A stretch of 64,000 bases of DNA from Paracoccus kondratievae (GCF_009301415.1 NZ_CP045074.1:62001-126000), one strand, 5' to 3'. Counted from the first letter of the stretch, positions 1-8,923 are shown. Program-made: numbers and translations. Notes: generated from the sequence alone by a model not told the origin.

Positions 1-1
1 T

Positions 2-559
2 CTGCCCGATGGCAGCGAATGGAGGGCCGAGGCGACCACGCCGCTGACGCTGGCCGTCTGCCTGGCCCCCGGCAAGGGCGGTCATGCGCCCCGCCGTATC
101 GGTCCCGAAGGCATCACCCTGACCCAGCGCGGACAGGGCGCGAATACCCGCTTTATCAACAATATCGCCATGGAGGCCGAAGATTGCTGCGACAGCCTTC
201 TGGTTACCGAGGTCTTTACCCCGGATGGAAACTGGTCGAGCTATCCGCCGCATCGCCATGATGAAGATGACTTTCCCCGGATGACCTATCTTGAGGAAAG
301 TTATTATCACCGGCTGAATCCGGCGCAGGGTTATGGCATCCAGCGCGTCTTTACCGATGATGGCAGCCTTGATGAGACCATGGCGGTCCAGAACCATGAT
401 GTGGTGCTGGTACCGCGTGGGCATCACCCCTGCGGCGTGCCCTATGGCTATGAGATGTATTACCTGAACGTCATGGCGGGACCGATCCGCAAATGGCGCT
501 ATGAGAATCATCCCGATCACGACTGGATCTGGCAGCGCGACAACGCCCCGAAAAATTGA
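2..559 (+). CDS. iolB: 5-deoxy-glucuronate isomerase, 5' end cut by window edge
   Basis: This is the C-terminal 185 residues of IolB, which isomerises 5-deoxy-glucuronate to 2-deoxy-5-keto-gluconate in cytoplasmic myo-inositol catabolism. The frame is open from base 2 to TGA at 557-559. It shows the cupin-like metal-binding pattern of the family: a PPHRHDEDD segment early on, then a glutamate in TYLEESYYH, and the late VPRGHHPCG histidines. The start lies left of the window, so length cannot be checked. Other iol genes are presumably upstream. The next gene is 191 bp away behind a perfect hairpin, so this looks like the last gene of an inositol operon. Identification is by recognition of family motifs. 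Confidence 0.9.
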   Translation: MPDGSEWRAEATTPLTLAVCLAPGKGGHAPRRIGPEGITLTQRGQGANTRFINNIAMEAEDCCDSLLVTEVFTPDGNWSSYPPHRHDEDDFPRMTYLEESYYHRLNPAQGYGIQRVFTDDGSLDETMAVQNHDVVLVPRGHHPCGVPYGYEMYYLNVMAGPIRKWRYENHPDHDWIWQRDNAPKN

Positions 560-610
560 ACCGGGGTGTTTAGAGGACGCGGATATCCTCTCCTCCGCCG
601 CGTTCTCTTG

Positions 611-650
611 GCGAAACGCCGAAATAATCGGGCTGATTTCGGCGTTTCGC
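611..650. terminator. Perfect 15-bp inverted repeat after iolB
   Basis: Arms at 611-625 and 636-650 (GCGAAACGCCGAAAT and its exact complement) enclose a 10-nt loop. It lies 52 bp after the iolB stop. No T-run follows (TGCGTTATTA), so it is a weak match to a rho-independent terminator. It could also be a 3'-end stabilising hairpin or an operator for the ABC operon downstream. Confidence 0.5.
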
Positions 651-656
651 TGCGTT

Positions 657-669
657 ATTATGTCATAAT
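657..669. promoter_or_regulatory. Short palindrome upstream of the peptide ABC operon
   Basis: ATTATG-T-CATAAT is a 6-1-6 perfect palindrome 82 bp before the start of the solute-binding protein gene. Its size fits an operator for a GntR-type or similar dimeric regulator. No regulator gene is adjacent. A TTGACC at 693-698 could be a -35 element, but no convincing -10 follows. Weak evidence. Confidence 0.25.
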
Positions 670-750
670 GACGCCAAATGCAGGCAGAGCACTTGACCTG
701 TCAGGCAGATTCGTTTGCATCAGGGTATATCTCAAGACATGGGAGGCATT

Positions 751-2355
751 ATGTCGCTCTTCTCCACCCGCCTGCTCGCGGCGTCGGCTTTTGCGCTGAT
801 GGCGGCTGCGCCGCTGCACGCCAAGACTTTCGTCTATTGCTCGGAAGGTTCGCCCGAAGGGTTCGACCCCGCGCCCTATACTTCGGGGACGACCTTCGAC
901 GCTTCGGGCCATGCGGTTTATAACCGCCTGGTGCAGTTCAAGCCCGGCACGACCGAGATCGAGCCGGCCCTCGCCGAAAGCTGGGAGGTGTCCGAGGACG
1001 GGCTGGAATATACCTTCCACCTGCGCAAGGGCGTCAAGTTCCACTCGAACGACAAGTTCACCCCCTCGCGCGAGTTTAACGCCGACGACGTTATCTTTAC
1101 CTTTGAGCGTCAGGCCAATGCCGACCATCCCTGGCATGAGTATATGGCCGGGATCACCTACGAATATTATTCGTCGATGGAGATGGACAAGCTGATCAAG
1201 TCCATCGAGAAAGTCGATGATTACACGGTGAAATTCACCCTTAACCAGCCCGAGGCGCCTTTCCTCGCCAATGTGGCGATGCCCTTCGTCTCGATCGTCT
1301 CCAAGGAATATGCCGATACGCTGGAAGCCGCTGGCACCCGCGAGGATCTGAACAACACGCCCATCGGCACCGGCCCCTTCAAGTTTGTGGCCTATCAGAA
1401 AGATGCGGTGATCCGTTACCAGAAAAACGCCGATTACTGGGGCGAGGCGCCCAAGATCGACGATCTGGTCTTTGCCATCACCCCCGACGCCTCGGTGCGG
1501 CTGCAAAAGCTCAAGGCTGGCGAATGCCATCTGATGCCTTATCCCGCGCCCGCTGATCTGGACGAAATCCGTGCCGATCCGAACCTCAAGATGGACGAGC
1601 AGGCCGGTCTGAACGTCGGCTATCTGGCCTATAACACCACGGTCGCGCCCTTTGACAACCCGCAGGTCCGCAAGGCGCTGAACATGGCCATGGACAAGCA
1701 GGCGCTGGTCGAGGCCGTCTATCAGGGCAGCGGCGTCGTCGCCAAGAACCCGATCCCGCCGACCATGTGGGGTTATAACGACACGATCGAGGACGACAAA
1801 TACGATCCCGAAGCCGCCAAGAAGATGCTTGAGGAAGCCGGCGTCAAGGATCTGACCATGGAAATCTGGGCCATGCCGGTCCAGCGTCCCTATATGCCAA
1901 ACGCCCGCCGCGCCGCCGAGGTGATGCAAAGCGACTTTGCCAAGGTTGGCGTCAAGGTTGATATCGTCAGCTACGAATGGGGCGAATACCTCAAGAAATC
2001 CATGGAAGAGGGCCGCAAGGGCGCCGTCATCCTGGGCTGGACGGGTGACAACGGCGACCCCGACAACTTCCTGTCGGTTCTGCTGTCCTGCGCCGGGGCC
2101 AACCCGGGTGGTGCGAACCGTTCGTTCTGGTGCAACGAAGAGTTCTCGGACATTCTTGCCAAAGCCAAGAGCAGCTCGGATCACGAAGAGCGCGTGAAGC
2201 TGTACGAAGAAGCTCAGGTCATCTTCAAACGCGAGGCTCCCTGGGCCACGCTTGCCCACTCGACGCAATATGTGCCGATGGCCAAGAATGTGACCGGTTT
2301 CGTCCAGTCGCCGCTGGGTGACTACACCTTCGAAGCCGTGGACCTGACCGAATAA
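751..2355 (+). CDS. Periplasmic peptide-binding protein of ABC importer (DppA-like)
   Basis: This 534-residue protein is a family 5 extracellular solute-binding protein that captures di- or oligopeptides (or a related cargo such as nickel or opines) and delivers them to the permease encoded next. I place the start at 751 because GGGAGG sits 5 nt upstream and translation gives a clean signal peptide ending LMAAAPLHA, cleaved before KTFVYC. A longer reading from 715 lacks this logic. The segment after cleavage (SEGSPEGFDPAPYTSG) and the LAESWEV...YTFHLRKGVKFH block are typical of DppA. It is the first gene of a five-gene operon. Cargo cannot be told from sequence alone. Confidence 0.88.
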   Translation: MSLFSTRLLAASAFALMAAAPLHAKTFVYCSEGSPEGFDPAPYTSGTTFDASGHAVYNRLVQFKPGTTEIEPALAESWEVSEDGLEYTFHLRKGVKFHSNDKFTPSREFNADDVIFTFERQANADHPWHEYMAGITYEYYSSMEMDKLIKSIEKVDDYTVKFTLNQPEAPFLANVAMPFVSIVSKEYADTLEAAGTREDLNNTPIGTGPFKFVAYQKDAVIRYQKNADYWGEAPKIDDLVFAITPDASVRLQKLKAGECHLMPYPAPADLDEIRADPNLKMDEQAGLNVGYLAYNTTVAPFDNPQVRKALNMAMDKQALVEAVYQGSGVVAKNPIPPTMWGYNDTIEDDKYDPEAAKKMLEEAGVKDLTMEIWAMPVQRPYMPNARRAAEVMQSDFAKVGVKVDIVSYEWGEYLKKSMEEGRKGAVILGWTGDNGDPDNFLSVLLSCAGANPGGANRSFWCNEEFSDILAKAKSSSDHEERVKLYEEAQVIFKREAPWATLAHSTQYVPMAKNVTGFVQSPLGDYTFEAVDLTE

Positions 2356-2381
2356 GGCCATTTCCCCGGATTGAAATGCTT

Positions 2382-2411
2382 GGCCGTGCAGGGAATCCCC
2401 CCTGCACGGCC
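2382..2411. other. Intercistronic hairpin between binding-protein and permease genes
   Basis: A perfect 12-bp stem (2382-2393 with 2400-2411) and a 6-nt loop lie in the 72-bp gap after the binding-protein gene. No T-run follows. In ABC operons such hairpins often protect or partly terminate the message so that binding protein is made in excess of permease. That role is inferred here. Confidence 0.6.
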
Positions 2412-2427
2412 ATCAGGTTAAGGTTCG

Positions 2428-3435
2428 ATGCTCAGATTCATTCTCAAGAAACTGCTCTACCTGGTCCCAACCATGTTCGGGATCACGCTGGTAGCCTTTG
2501 GCTTTATCCGCCTGCTGCCCGGCGATCCGGTGCTGCTGATGGCCGGCGAACGCGGCGTCTCGCCCGAACGTTATGCCCAGATCGCGGCCCAGCTTGGCTA
2601 TGACAAGCCGATCTGGCAGCAATATCTCCACTATATCGGCAACCTGCTGCAGGGCGATCTCGGCAATTCGCTGGTGACGAAAAAACCGGTTCTGAACGAA
2701 TTTCTGGCGCTGTTCCCGGCCACGGTCGAACTGGCGCTGGTCGCGATCATCATCGCCACGGCAATCGGCGTGCCCGTCGGGGTCATCGCTGCGATCAAGC
2801 GCGGTTCGTGGTTTGACCAGCTGTCGATGACCGCGGCGCTGGTCGGGTTTTCGATGCCCATCTTTTGGTGGGGGCTGCTGCTTATCATCCTGTTCTCGGG
2901 CGTGCTGGGCTGGACCCCGGTATCGGGCCGTATCTCGCTGATGTATTTCTTCCCGCCGGTAACGGGCTTCATGCTGATCGACAGCCTGCTGTCGGGTCAG
3001 AAGGGCGCCTTTGCCTCGGCGGTCAGCCACCTGATCCTGCCTTCGATCGTGCTGGCGACCATTCCGCTTGCGGTGATTGCACGGCAGACCCGCTCGGCCA
3101 TGCTTGAGGTGATGGGGGAGGATTACGTCCGCACCGCCCGCGCCAAGGGCCTGTCGCCCCGTCGGGTGATCGGCGTCCATGCGCTGCGCAATGCGATGAT
3201 CCCGGTCGTGACCACCATCGGCCTGCAGATCGGGGTTCTGATGGCTGGCGCTATCCTGACTGAAACGATCTTTTCCTGGCCCGGCATTGGCAAGTGGATG
3301 ATCGATTCAATCTCGCGCCGCGACTATCCGGTGGTGCAGTCGGGCCTGTTGCTGATCGCCGCCATCGTGATGATCGTGAACCTGCTCGTCGACCTGACCT
3401 ATGGTCTTATCAACCCGAGGATCCGGCACAAATGA
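2428..3435 (+). CDS. Peptide ABC importer inner-membrane permease (DppB-like)
   Basis: This 335-residue protein is a BPD_transp_1 permease of the DppB/OppB type. It starts with MLRFILKKLLYLVPTMFGIT, the usual N-terminal membrane helix, followed by the LLPGDPV motif. Several further hydrophobic segments follow. The EAA coupling loop that contacts the ATPases is visible as the YVRTARAKGLSPRRVIGVHALRN stretch near residue 235. The C-terminus ends with DLTYGLINPRIRHK, typical of the family. Its stop overlaps the next start by 4 nt (ATGA), so translation of the two permeases is coupled. Length is normal for the family. Confidence 0.9.
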   Translation: MLRFILKKLLYLVPTMFGITLVAFGFIRLLPGDPVLLMAGERGVSPERYAQIAAQLGYDKPIWQQYLHYIGNLLQGDLGNSLVTKKPVLNEFLALFPATVELALVAIIIATAIGVPVGVIAAIKRGSWFDQLSMTAALVGFSMPIFWWGLLLIILFSGVLGWTPVSGRISLMYFFPPVTGFMLIDSLLSGQKGAFASAVSHLILPSIVLATIPLAVIARQTRSAMLEVMGEDYVRTARAKGLSPRRVIGVHALRNAMIPVVTTIGLQIGVLMAGAILTETIFSWPGIGKWMIDSISRRDYPVVQSGLLLIAAIVMIVNLLVDLTYGLINPRIRHK

Positions 3436-4334
3436 CCGATACCGCAGTCAAGATTTCGGATGCGGCCATCCGCCGCCGGATGCTCAAGGAGTTCTGGTTC
3501 TACTTCAGCCAGAACCGGGGCGCGGTGATCGGCCTTGTGGTGTTTGCCATTCTGGTGCTGACGGCCATCTTTGCGCCGCTGCTGGCGCCGCATGATCCGA
3601 CCCATCAATACCGCGACGCGCTGCTGGTGCCGCCGTTCTGGCAAGAGGGCGGCCGGGCCGAATTTCTGCTGGGCACTGATGCAGTCGGCCGGGACATGCT
3701 GTCGCGGCTGATCTATGGCGCGCAATATTCGCTGTTCATCGGCATTGTCGTTGTCTCGATCGCCCTTGTTGGCGGCATTATCATCGGCCTTGTCGCAGGC
3801 TTTTTCGGCGGCTGGGTCGATACCGTCATCATGCGGGTGATGGATGTCGTGCTGGCCTTTCCATCGCTTTTGCTGGCGCTGGTTCTGGTTGCGGTACTGG
3901 GCCCGGGGCTGACCAATGCGATGATCGCCATCGCCATAGTCTATCAACCGCATTTTGCGCGCCTGACCCGCGCCGCGGTGATGGGGGAAAAGGCGCGCGA
4001 ATATGTCACCGCCGCCAGGGTCGCAGGGGCTTCGAACCTGCGGCTGATGGTCAAGACCATCCTGCCGAACTGCCTTGCGCCGCTGATCGTGCAGGCAACG
4101 CTGAGCTTTTCCTCGGCGGTGCTCGATTCGGCCGCACTGGGGTTCCTTGGCATGGGGGCGCAGCCGCCGGCCTCGGAATGGGGCACCATGCTGGCCGAGG
4201 CGCGCGAATTCATCCTGCGCGCCTGGTGGGTCGTCACCTTCCCCGGTCTCGCCATCCTCGTTTCGGTGCTGGCGATCAACCTGATGGGCGACGGTCTGCG
4301 CGACGCGCTTGACCCGAAACTAAAGCGGAGCTGA
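3432..4334 (+). CDS. Peptide ABC importer second permease (DppC-like)
   Basis: This 300-residue protein is the DppC/OppC partner permease. I choose ATG 3432, which overlaps the preceding stop (ATGA); an in-frame ORF extends upstream to 3294 but only reads through the dppB-like gene. The N-terminus carries the OppC-type helix (NRGAVIGLVVFAILVLTAIF) and then HDPTHQY and LLGTDAVGRDMLSRLIYGAQ, the family signature before the transport domain. An EAA loop (YVTAARVAGASNLRLM) lies near residue 195. It should pair with the DppB-like protein as a heterodimer. Confidence 0.9.
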   Translation: MTDTAVKISDAAIRRRMLKEFWFYFSQNRGAVIGLVVFAILVLTAIFAPLLAPHDPTHQYRDALLVPPFWQEGGRAEFLLGTDAVGRDMLSRLIYGAQYSLFIGIVVVSIALVGGIIIGLVAGFFGGWVDTVIMRVMDVVLAFPSLLLALVLVAVLGPGLTNAMIAIAIVYQPHFARLTRAAVMGEKAREYVTAARVAGASNLRLMVKTILPNCLAPLIVQATLSFSSAVLDSAALGFLGMGAQPPASEWGTMLAEAREFILRAWWVVTFPGLAILVSVLAINLMGDGLRDALDPKLKRS

Positions 4335-4337
4335 CCG

Positions 4338-5177
4338 ATGGGGCTTTTGAACATCCGCAACCTGACGGTGCGTTTTGCCACCTCGGCCGGCAGCTTCACC
4401 GCGGTCGATGGTATCGACGTGACAGTGGACAAGGGCGAGGTTCTCGCCATCGTCGGCGAATCCGGCTCTGGTAAATCGGTGTCGATGCTGGCGGCAATGG
4501 GGCTTTTGCCCGACATCGCCACCATCACCGCCGATGAGATGACCTTTGACGGCAAGGACCTGCTGCGCATGACACCGCGCCAGCGGCGCAGCATTATCGG
4601 CCGCGAGATCACCATGATCTTTCAAGAGCCGATCGCCTCGCTGAACCCCAGCTTTACCACCGGCTACCAGATCGAAGAGGTGCTGCGTTACAATGCCGGT
4701 CTTTCGCGTCGCGCGGCGCGGGCCCGTGCGCTTGAGCTTTTCCAGCAGGTCGGTATTCCCGAACCCGAGGAAAAACTCAGAAGCTATCCGCATCAGATGT
4801 CGGGCGGCCAGTGCCAGCGGGTGATGATCGCCATGGCCATCGCCACCAATCCGCGGCTGCTGATCGCAGACGAACCGACGACGGCGCTGGATGTGACCAT
4901 TCAGAAACAGATCCTCGATCTGCTGATGAAGCTGCAGGAACAGACTGGCATGGCGCTGATCCTCATCACCCATGACATGGGCGTGGTGGCCGAGACGGCA
5001 GACCGCGTCCAGGTGCAATACAAGGGCAAAAAGATGGAAGAGGCCGACGTGCTCACGCTGTTCGAGGCACCTTCGCACCCCTACACACGTGCACTGCTCT
5101 CGGCTCTGCCCGAACATGCCACCGGTGACCGGCTGCCCACCGTCGGCAGCTTTCTTGAACCGGAGGTGCAGCAATGA
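4338..5177 (+). CDS. Peptide ABC importer ATPase 1 (DppD-like)
   Basis: This 279-residue ATPase is one of two that power the importer. Walker A is GESGSGKS at residues 40-47, the ABC signature is MSGGQCQR near 155, and Walker B is [12 protein letters not shown] near 175, followed by the ITHDMG switch histidine. The C-terminus has [12 protein letters not shown], the conserved tail of OppD/DppD proteins. It is shorter than typical DppD, mostly at the C-terminal end. It starts 3 nt after the DppC-like stop and overlaps the next gene by 4 nt (ATGA at 5174). Confidence 0.9.
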   Translation: MGLLNIRNLTVRFATSAGSFTAVDGIDVTVDKGEVLAIVGESGSGKSVSMLAAMGLLPDIATITADEMTFDGKDLLRMTPRQRRSIIGREITMIFQEPIASLNPSFTTGYQIEEVLRYNAGLSRRAARARALELFQQVGIPEPEEKLRSYPHQMSGGQCQRVMIAMAIATNPRLLIADEPTTALDVTIQKQILDLLMKLQEQTGMALILITHDMGVVAETADRVQVQYKGKKMEEADVLTLFEAPSHPYTRALLSALPEHATGDRLPTVGSFLEPEVQQ

Positions 5178-6013
5178 GCGTCGTCGAAGGCCGCAACCTC
5201 ATCCGCGACTATTACGTCCCCGGCTCACTGACCCGCGCGGCCAAGACGGTGCGCGCGGTCAAGGGTATCAGCTTCTCGGTCGAGCGTGGCAAGACGCTGG
5301 CGATCGTCGGCGAATCCGGTTCGGGTAAATCGACACTGGCACGGATCATTGCGCTGATCGACCAGGCCTCGGGGGGCGAGCTGCTGATTGAGGGCAAGCC
5401 CGTCGATATCGGCAAGCAGCGACCGACGCGCGAGATGCGTTCAAAGGTGCAGATGGTGTTCCAGAACCCCTACGGCAGCCTCAACCCGCGCCAGAAGATT
5501 GGCGACGTGTTGATGGAGCCTCTGCTTCTGAACACTGACACGCCCGCTGCCGAACGGCGGCGCCGCGCCGAAGAGATGCTGGTCAAGGTCGGTCTGCCGG
5601 CCGAGGTCTTTAACCGCTACCCACATATGTTCTCGGGTGGGCAGCGCCAGCGGATCGCCATCGCCCGGGCGCTGATGCTGAACCCGACGCTTCTTGTGCT
5701 GGACGAGCCGGTCTCGGCGCTCGACCTTTCCGTGCAGGCACAGGTGCTGAACCTGCTCGCCGACCTGCAAGAGGAATTCAACCTCGCCTATGTCTTCATC
5801 AGCCACGACCTGTCGGTGGTTCGCTACATCGCCGATGATGTGCTGGTGATGAACAAGGGCGAGGCGGTCGAGCAGGGCAGCCGCGACGAGGTATTTGCCG
5901 ATCCCAAACACCCCTATACGCGCGAACTCTTTGCCGCGACCCCGATCACGGATGTCGAGGCAATTCGCGCCCGGGTGGCGCGCCGCAAAGCCTTGCGCGC
6001 CGCCACTGCCTGA
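5174..6013 (+). CDS. Peptide ABC importer ATPase 2 (DppF-like)
   Basis: This 279-residue ATPase is the DppF/OppF-type partner. It has Walker A GESGSGKS, the Q-loop in VFQNPYGSLNPRQ (a DppF hallmark), signature FSGGQRQR and Walker B LLVLDEPVSALD, then ISHDLSVV. The tail HPYTRELFAATP is again family typical. It begins inside the stop of the preceding gene (ATGA), so all five genes from 751 form one transcription unit. It ends the operon and is followed by a hairpin at 6020-6048. Confidence 0.9.
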   Translation: MSVVEGRNLIRDYYVPGSLTRAAKTVRAVKGISFSVERGKTLAIVGESGSGKSTLARIIALIDQASGGELLIEGKPVDIGKQRPTREMRSKVQMVFQNPYGSLNPRQKIGDVLMEPLLLNTDTPAAERRRRAEEMLVKVGLPAEVFNRYPHMFSGGQRQRIAIARALMLNPTLLVLDEPVSALDLSVQAQVLNLLADLQEEFNLAYVFISHDLSVVRYIADDVLVMNKGEAVEQGSRDEVFADPKHPYTRELFAATPITDVEAIRARVARRKALRAATA

Positions 6014-6019
6014 CCAAAA

Positions 6020-6048
6020 GCGGCCGGGACGCAACACGCCCCGGCCGC
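6020..6048. terminator. Terminator hairpin between convergent genes
   Basis: GCGGCCGGG at 6020-6028 pairs with CCCGGCCGC at 6040-6048 around an 11-nt loop, followed by GTGCTTCTTTCG. It lies 7 bp after the last ABC gene and before the convergent epmB stop, so it probably ends the ABC operon. The T-tract is poor. Confidence 0.6.
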
Positions 6049-6103
6049 GTGCTTCTTTCGTGGCCAAATATCCTCGGGGGTCCGGGGGCGAAGCGCCCCG
6101 GTC

Positions 6104-7144
6104 TCAACCGTCCGGATCGCGGTATTCGTGCCTCTCGCCGCGCCAGTCGCGGATCGCATAGTGACCGGGCGCGATTTCCTCGACATAGTCAGGACCCAAC
6201 GGCACCTTGCCATGCCCACCCGGCAGATCCAGCACATAGGTCGGCAGACAGGTCCCCGACAGCCGCCCGCGCAGGGCTGCCATAATCGCCTGTCCCTCGG
6301 CAATGGTGGTCCGGAAATGGCTGGTGCCGCGCGCCAGATCGCAATGATGCAGGTAATACGGCTTTACCCGGTTGCGGATCAGCGCCCGGAACAGCCCGGC
6401 CAGAACCTCAGGATCAGCGTTTACGCCCTTTAACAGGACGGTCTGGGAAAGCAGCGGGATACCCGCCCCGGCCAGCCGCGCCAGCGCCGCCCGCGCCGCT
6501 TCGGTCAGCTCTTGTGCATGGTTGATATGCAGCACCACCCAGACGGCAAGCCGCTCCGGGCGCAGCGCCTCGATCATGGCCGCATCAATACGTTGGGGCG
6601 CGACGACCGGCACGCGGCTGTGAAAACGGACGATGTCGATATGCGGGATCGCCTCCAGCCGTGTCATCAGCGCCGACAGACGGCGCGCCGACAGCACCAT
6701 CGGATCGCCGCCAGTCAGGATGACCTCGTGAATGGCGGGGGTGCGGGCGATATAATCCAGCGCGGCAGCCAGGTCAGGCTCGGGCAGGGTACCTTCCTCA
6801 CCCACCACCTCGCGGCGAAAGCAAAAGCGGCAGTAGACCTCGCAGGTCCGGGTGATGTGCAGGATCACCCGGTCGGGATAGCGATGGGTCAGACCCGGCG
6901 TCGGGCTGAAGGCTTCATCGCTAATCGGGTCGGCCAGCTCTTCGGCACGGATATTCAGCTCGCGCGTGTCGGGCACGAATTGCGCGCCGACCCCATCGCG
7001 CGCCTCGCGCATCGCCCCGCGCATGGCGGGAGAGACACGGATGCGAAACCCGGCTGCCACCTGATCCAGCGCGTCTGCATCATCCGGGTGGGCAAGTCCG
7101 GCCTCGATCAGGGCAGGAACTGTGGTGATGGGACGCTGGGACAA
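6104..7144 (-). CDS. epmB: Radical-SAM lysine 2,3-aminomutase-like protein, EF-P lysine modification
   Basis: This 346-residue protein is a KamA/EpmB-type radical SAM aminomutase. EpmB converts (S)-alpha-lysine to (R)-beta-lysine, which EpmA attaches to EF-P. The CX3CX2C iron-sulfur motif is at C101, C105 and C108 (TCEVYCRFCFRR), followed by GGDPMVLS and the PYYLHHCDLARGTSHFR region involved in PLP and substrate binding. Its length suits EpmB rather than the larger clostridial aminomutases. The start is TTG at 7144, giving the family-like N-terminus MSQRPITTVPALIEAGL; no ATG is available near. efp and epmA lie 9 kb away in this window, which supports the EF-P role. Confidence 0.85.
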   Translation of the reverse strand: MSQRPITTVPALIEAGLAHPDDADALDQVAAGFRIRVSPAMRGAMREARDGVGAQFVPDTRELNIRAEELADPISDEAFSPTPGLTHRYPDRVILHITRTCEVYCRFCFRREVVGEEGTLPEPDLAAALDYIARTPAIHEVILTGGDPMVLSARRLSALMTRLEAIPHIDIVRFHSRVPVVAPQRIDAAMIEALRPERLAVWVVLHINHAQELTEAARAALARLAGAGIPLLSQTVLLKGVNADPEVLAGLFRALIRNRVKPYYLHHCDLARGTSHFRTTIAEGQAIMAALRGRLSGTCLPTYVLDLPGGHGKVPLGPDYVEEIAPGHYAIRDWRGERHEYRDPDG

Positions 7145-7214
7145 GGCGGATGCTCGCGGCTGGTAGAGGGGCGGTTTATCGACCCGCCCGCGTGGCTTGG
7201 CAAGCCCCGGCCCA

Positions 7215-7685
7215 TCAAGGCAACGCGAGGCTGCGATCGTCCTTCAGCGTCTTCAAGACGATCTCAGAGCGTACCTGCGCCACCTGCGGCTGCGGCAGCA
7301 GATGACGATGAACAAAGTCCGAGAATGCCTCCAGATCGCGTACCCGCACATCAAGAATATAGTCCGCATCACCCGAGACCGAAAATGCCGAGCGGATCTG
7401 CGGATGGGCCGCGACGAAACGGGCAAAATCATCCTCTTTGCCCTGGCCATGGCTGCGCAGGTTCACACGGATGATGGCGCGCAGGCCAAAGCCCAGTTTT
7501 TGCGGGTTCAGCCGCGCGGCATAGCCTTCGATCACGCCGGCCTCTTCCAGCGCTGCGCGCCTGCGTGAACATTGCGAGGCCGACAGGTTTACCAGTTCGG
7601 CCAGCGCGGCATTCGTCATCGCCCCGTCACGCTGCAGGGCGTTGAGTATGGCGATATCGAATCCGTCTATGCGAACTTCTTGCAT
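7215..7685 (-). CDS. Lrp/AsnC-family transcriptional regulator
   Basis: This protein of about 156 residues is an Lrp/AsnC regulator. An N-terminal winged HTH (FDIAILNALQRDGAMTNAALAELVNLSASQCSRR) is followed by an RAM/ASNC ligand-binding domain (ending VAQVRSEIVLKTLKDDRSLALP). It is divergent from hppD, and such pairs usually regulate tyrosine/phenylalanine catabolism in response to an aromatic amino acid. I choose ATG 7685 (MQEVRIDGFD); an in-frame ATG at 7712 would add nine residues. Two copies of a 10-mer in the shared promoter are likely binding sites. Confidence 0.85.
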   Translation of the reverse strand: MQEVRIDGFDIAILNALQRDGAMTNAALAELVNLSASQCSRRRAALEEAGVIEGYAARLNPQKLGFGLRAIIRVNLRSHGQGKEDDFARFVAAHPQIRSAFSVSGDADYILDVRVRDLEAFSDFVHRHLLPQPQVAQVRSEIVLKTLKDDRSLALP

Positions 7686-7698
7686 TGATCTGACCTGT

Positions 7699-7770
7699 AA
7701 TGCGCGATTCATGCCTTTTTATCGCGATCATGGCATATATTGCGCCATTCTTGCATCGAAAATGCGCGAT
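7699..7770. promoter_or_regulatory. Repeated 10-mer in the lrp/hppD promoter, candidate Lrp sites
   Basis: AATGCGCGAT occurs at 7699-7708 and again at 7761-7770, 62 bp apart, close to six helical turns. The related TTGCAT occurs at 7680 and 7751. Lrp proteins bind several phased sites, so these are candidate operators for the divergent Lrp gene and hppD. If the regulator starts at 7712, the left copy falls inside its coding sequence. Confidence 0.45.
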
Positions 7771-7807
7771 CATTGTCCCAACAGACGCGAACAGAGGAGG
7801 AGACGCC

Positions 7808-8920
7808 ATGGGTCCGTTCCCGCATGACGCCCCGAAAGCCACGATCAGCCCCAGCAACCCGGCCGGAACCGACGGTTTCGAGTTCGTCGAATTCGCCCAT
7901 CCCCAGCCCGAGGTTCTCGACCGCATTTTCCGCCAGATGGGCTTTGTCCCGGTGGCAAAGCATAAAAGCCGCAACATCACCCTCTATCGTCAGGGAGACA
8001 TCAACTATCTGCTGAATGCCGACCCTGACAGCCATGCTGCGGGGTTTGTGGGTGAGCACGGCCCCTGCGCCCCGGCGATGGCCTGGCGCGTCGTGAATGC
8101 GCAGGTAGCGTTGAAACGGGCGCTGGATCTTGGCGGGACCGAATATACCGGTTCCGGAAAATCCATCGACGCTCCGGCGGTTTATGGCATTGGCGGCTCG
8201 CTTTTGTACTTTGTCGACCGCTACGGTGATTTGGGCAGCGCCTATGATACAGATTACGATTGGCTGGACGAGCGTGATCCGCGTCCCGAGGGGTTCGGTT
8301 TCTACTACCTCGACCACCTGACCCATAATGTCATTCGCGGCAATATGGACACCTGGTACAAGTTCTATCACGACACGTTCAATTTCCGCGAAATCAAGTA
8401 TTTCGACATCAAGGGTCGCCAGACCGGGCTGGTCAGCCGGGCGTTGACCTCGCCCGATGGCAAGATCCGTATTCCGATCAATGAATCGACCGATGATCAC
8501 AGCCAGATCGAGGAATATTTGCGCGAATACAAGGGCGAGGGCATCCAGCATATCGCCATCGCCACCGAGGATATCTACTCGGCGACCGATCGCATCGCCG
8601 CGGCGGGAATGAAGTTCATGCCCGGCCCGCCCGACACCTATTACGAAATGTCACATCGCCGGGTCAAAGGCCACGAAGAGCCGATCCCGCGGATGAAAAA
8701 GCACGGCATCCTCATTGATGGCGAGGGCGTTCTGGGCGGTGGCATGACCCGGATCCTGTTGCAGATATTTTCCAGGACCGTCATTGGACCGATCTTTTTC
8801 GAGTTCATTCAGCGCAAGGGTGACGACGGTTTTGGTGAGGGCAACTTCCGCGCCCTTTTTGAGTCGATCGAAGAGGATCAGATCCGCCGCGGCGTGCTAA
8901 AGATCGACGCAGCCGAGTAA
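7808..8920 (+). CDS. hppD: 4-hydroxyphenylpyruvate dioxygenase
   Basis: This 370-residue enzyme converts 4-hydroxyphenylpyruvate to homogentisate in tyrosine and phenylalanine breakdown. The C-terminal catalytic vicinal-oxygen-chelate domain shows the Fe(II) 2-His-1-Glu set: His in DHLTHNV, His in GIQHIAIAT, and Glu in FFEFIQRKGDDGFGEGNF, the last a strong family hallmark. The start at 7808 follows a strong ribosome site (GAGGAGGA at 7794-7801); the frame is open further upstream into the regulatory region. It is divergent from an Lrp regulator and 3 bp upstream of a Rieske gene that is probably co-transcribed. Length is normal. Confidence 0.93.
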   Translation: MGPFPHDAPKATISPSNPAGTDGFEFVEFAHPQPEVLDRIFRQMGFVPVAKHKSRNITLYRQGDINYLLNADPDSHAAGFVGEHGPCAPAMAWRVVNAQVALKRALDLGGTEYTGSGKSIDAPAVYGIGGSLLYFVDRYGDLGSAYDTDYDWLDERDPRPEGFGFYYLDHLTHNVIRGNMDTWYKFYHDTFNFREIKYFDIKGRQTGLVSRALTSPDGKIRIPINESTDDHSQIEEYLREYKGEGIQHIAIATEDIYSATDRIAAAGMKFMPGPPDTYYEMSHRRVKGHEEPIPRMKKHGILIDGEGVLGGGMTRILLQIFSRTVIGPIFFEFIQRKGDDGFGEGNFRALFESIEEDQIRRGVLKIDAAE

Positions 8921-8923
8921 GCG

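Noticed and set aside
658..2361. A 567-residue open frame on the minus strand opposite the peptide-binding gene
   Set aside because: It is the antisense shadow of a high-GC gene with a clear signal peptide and ribosome site on the plus strand; its translation resembles no family.
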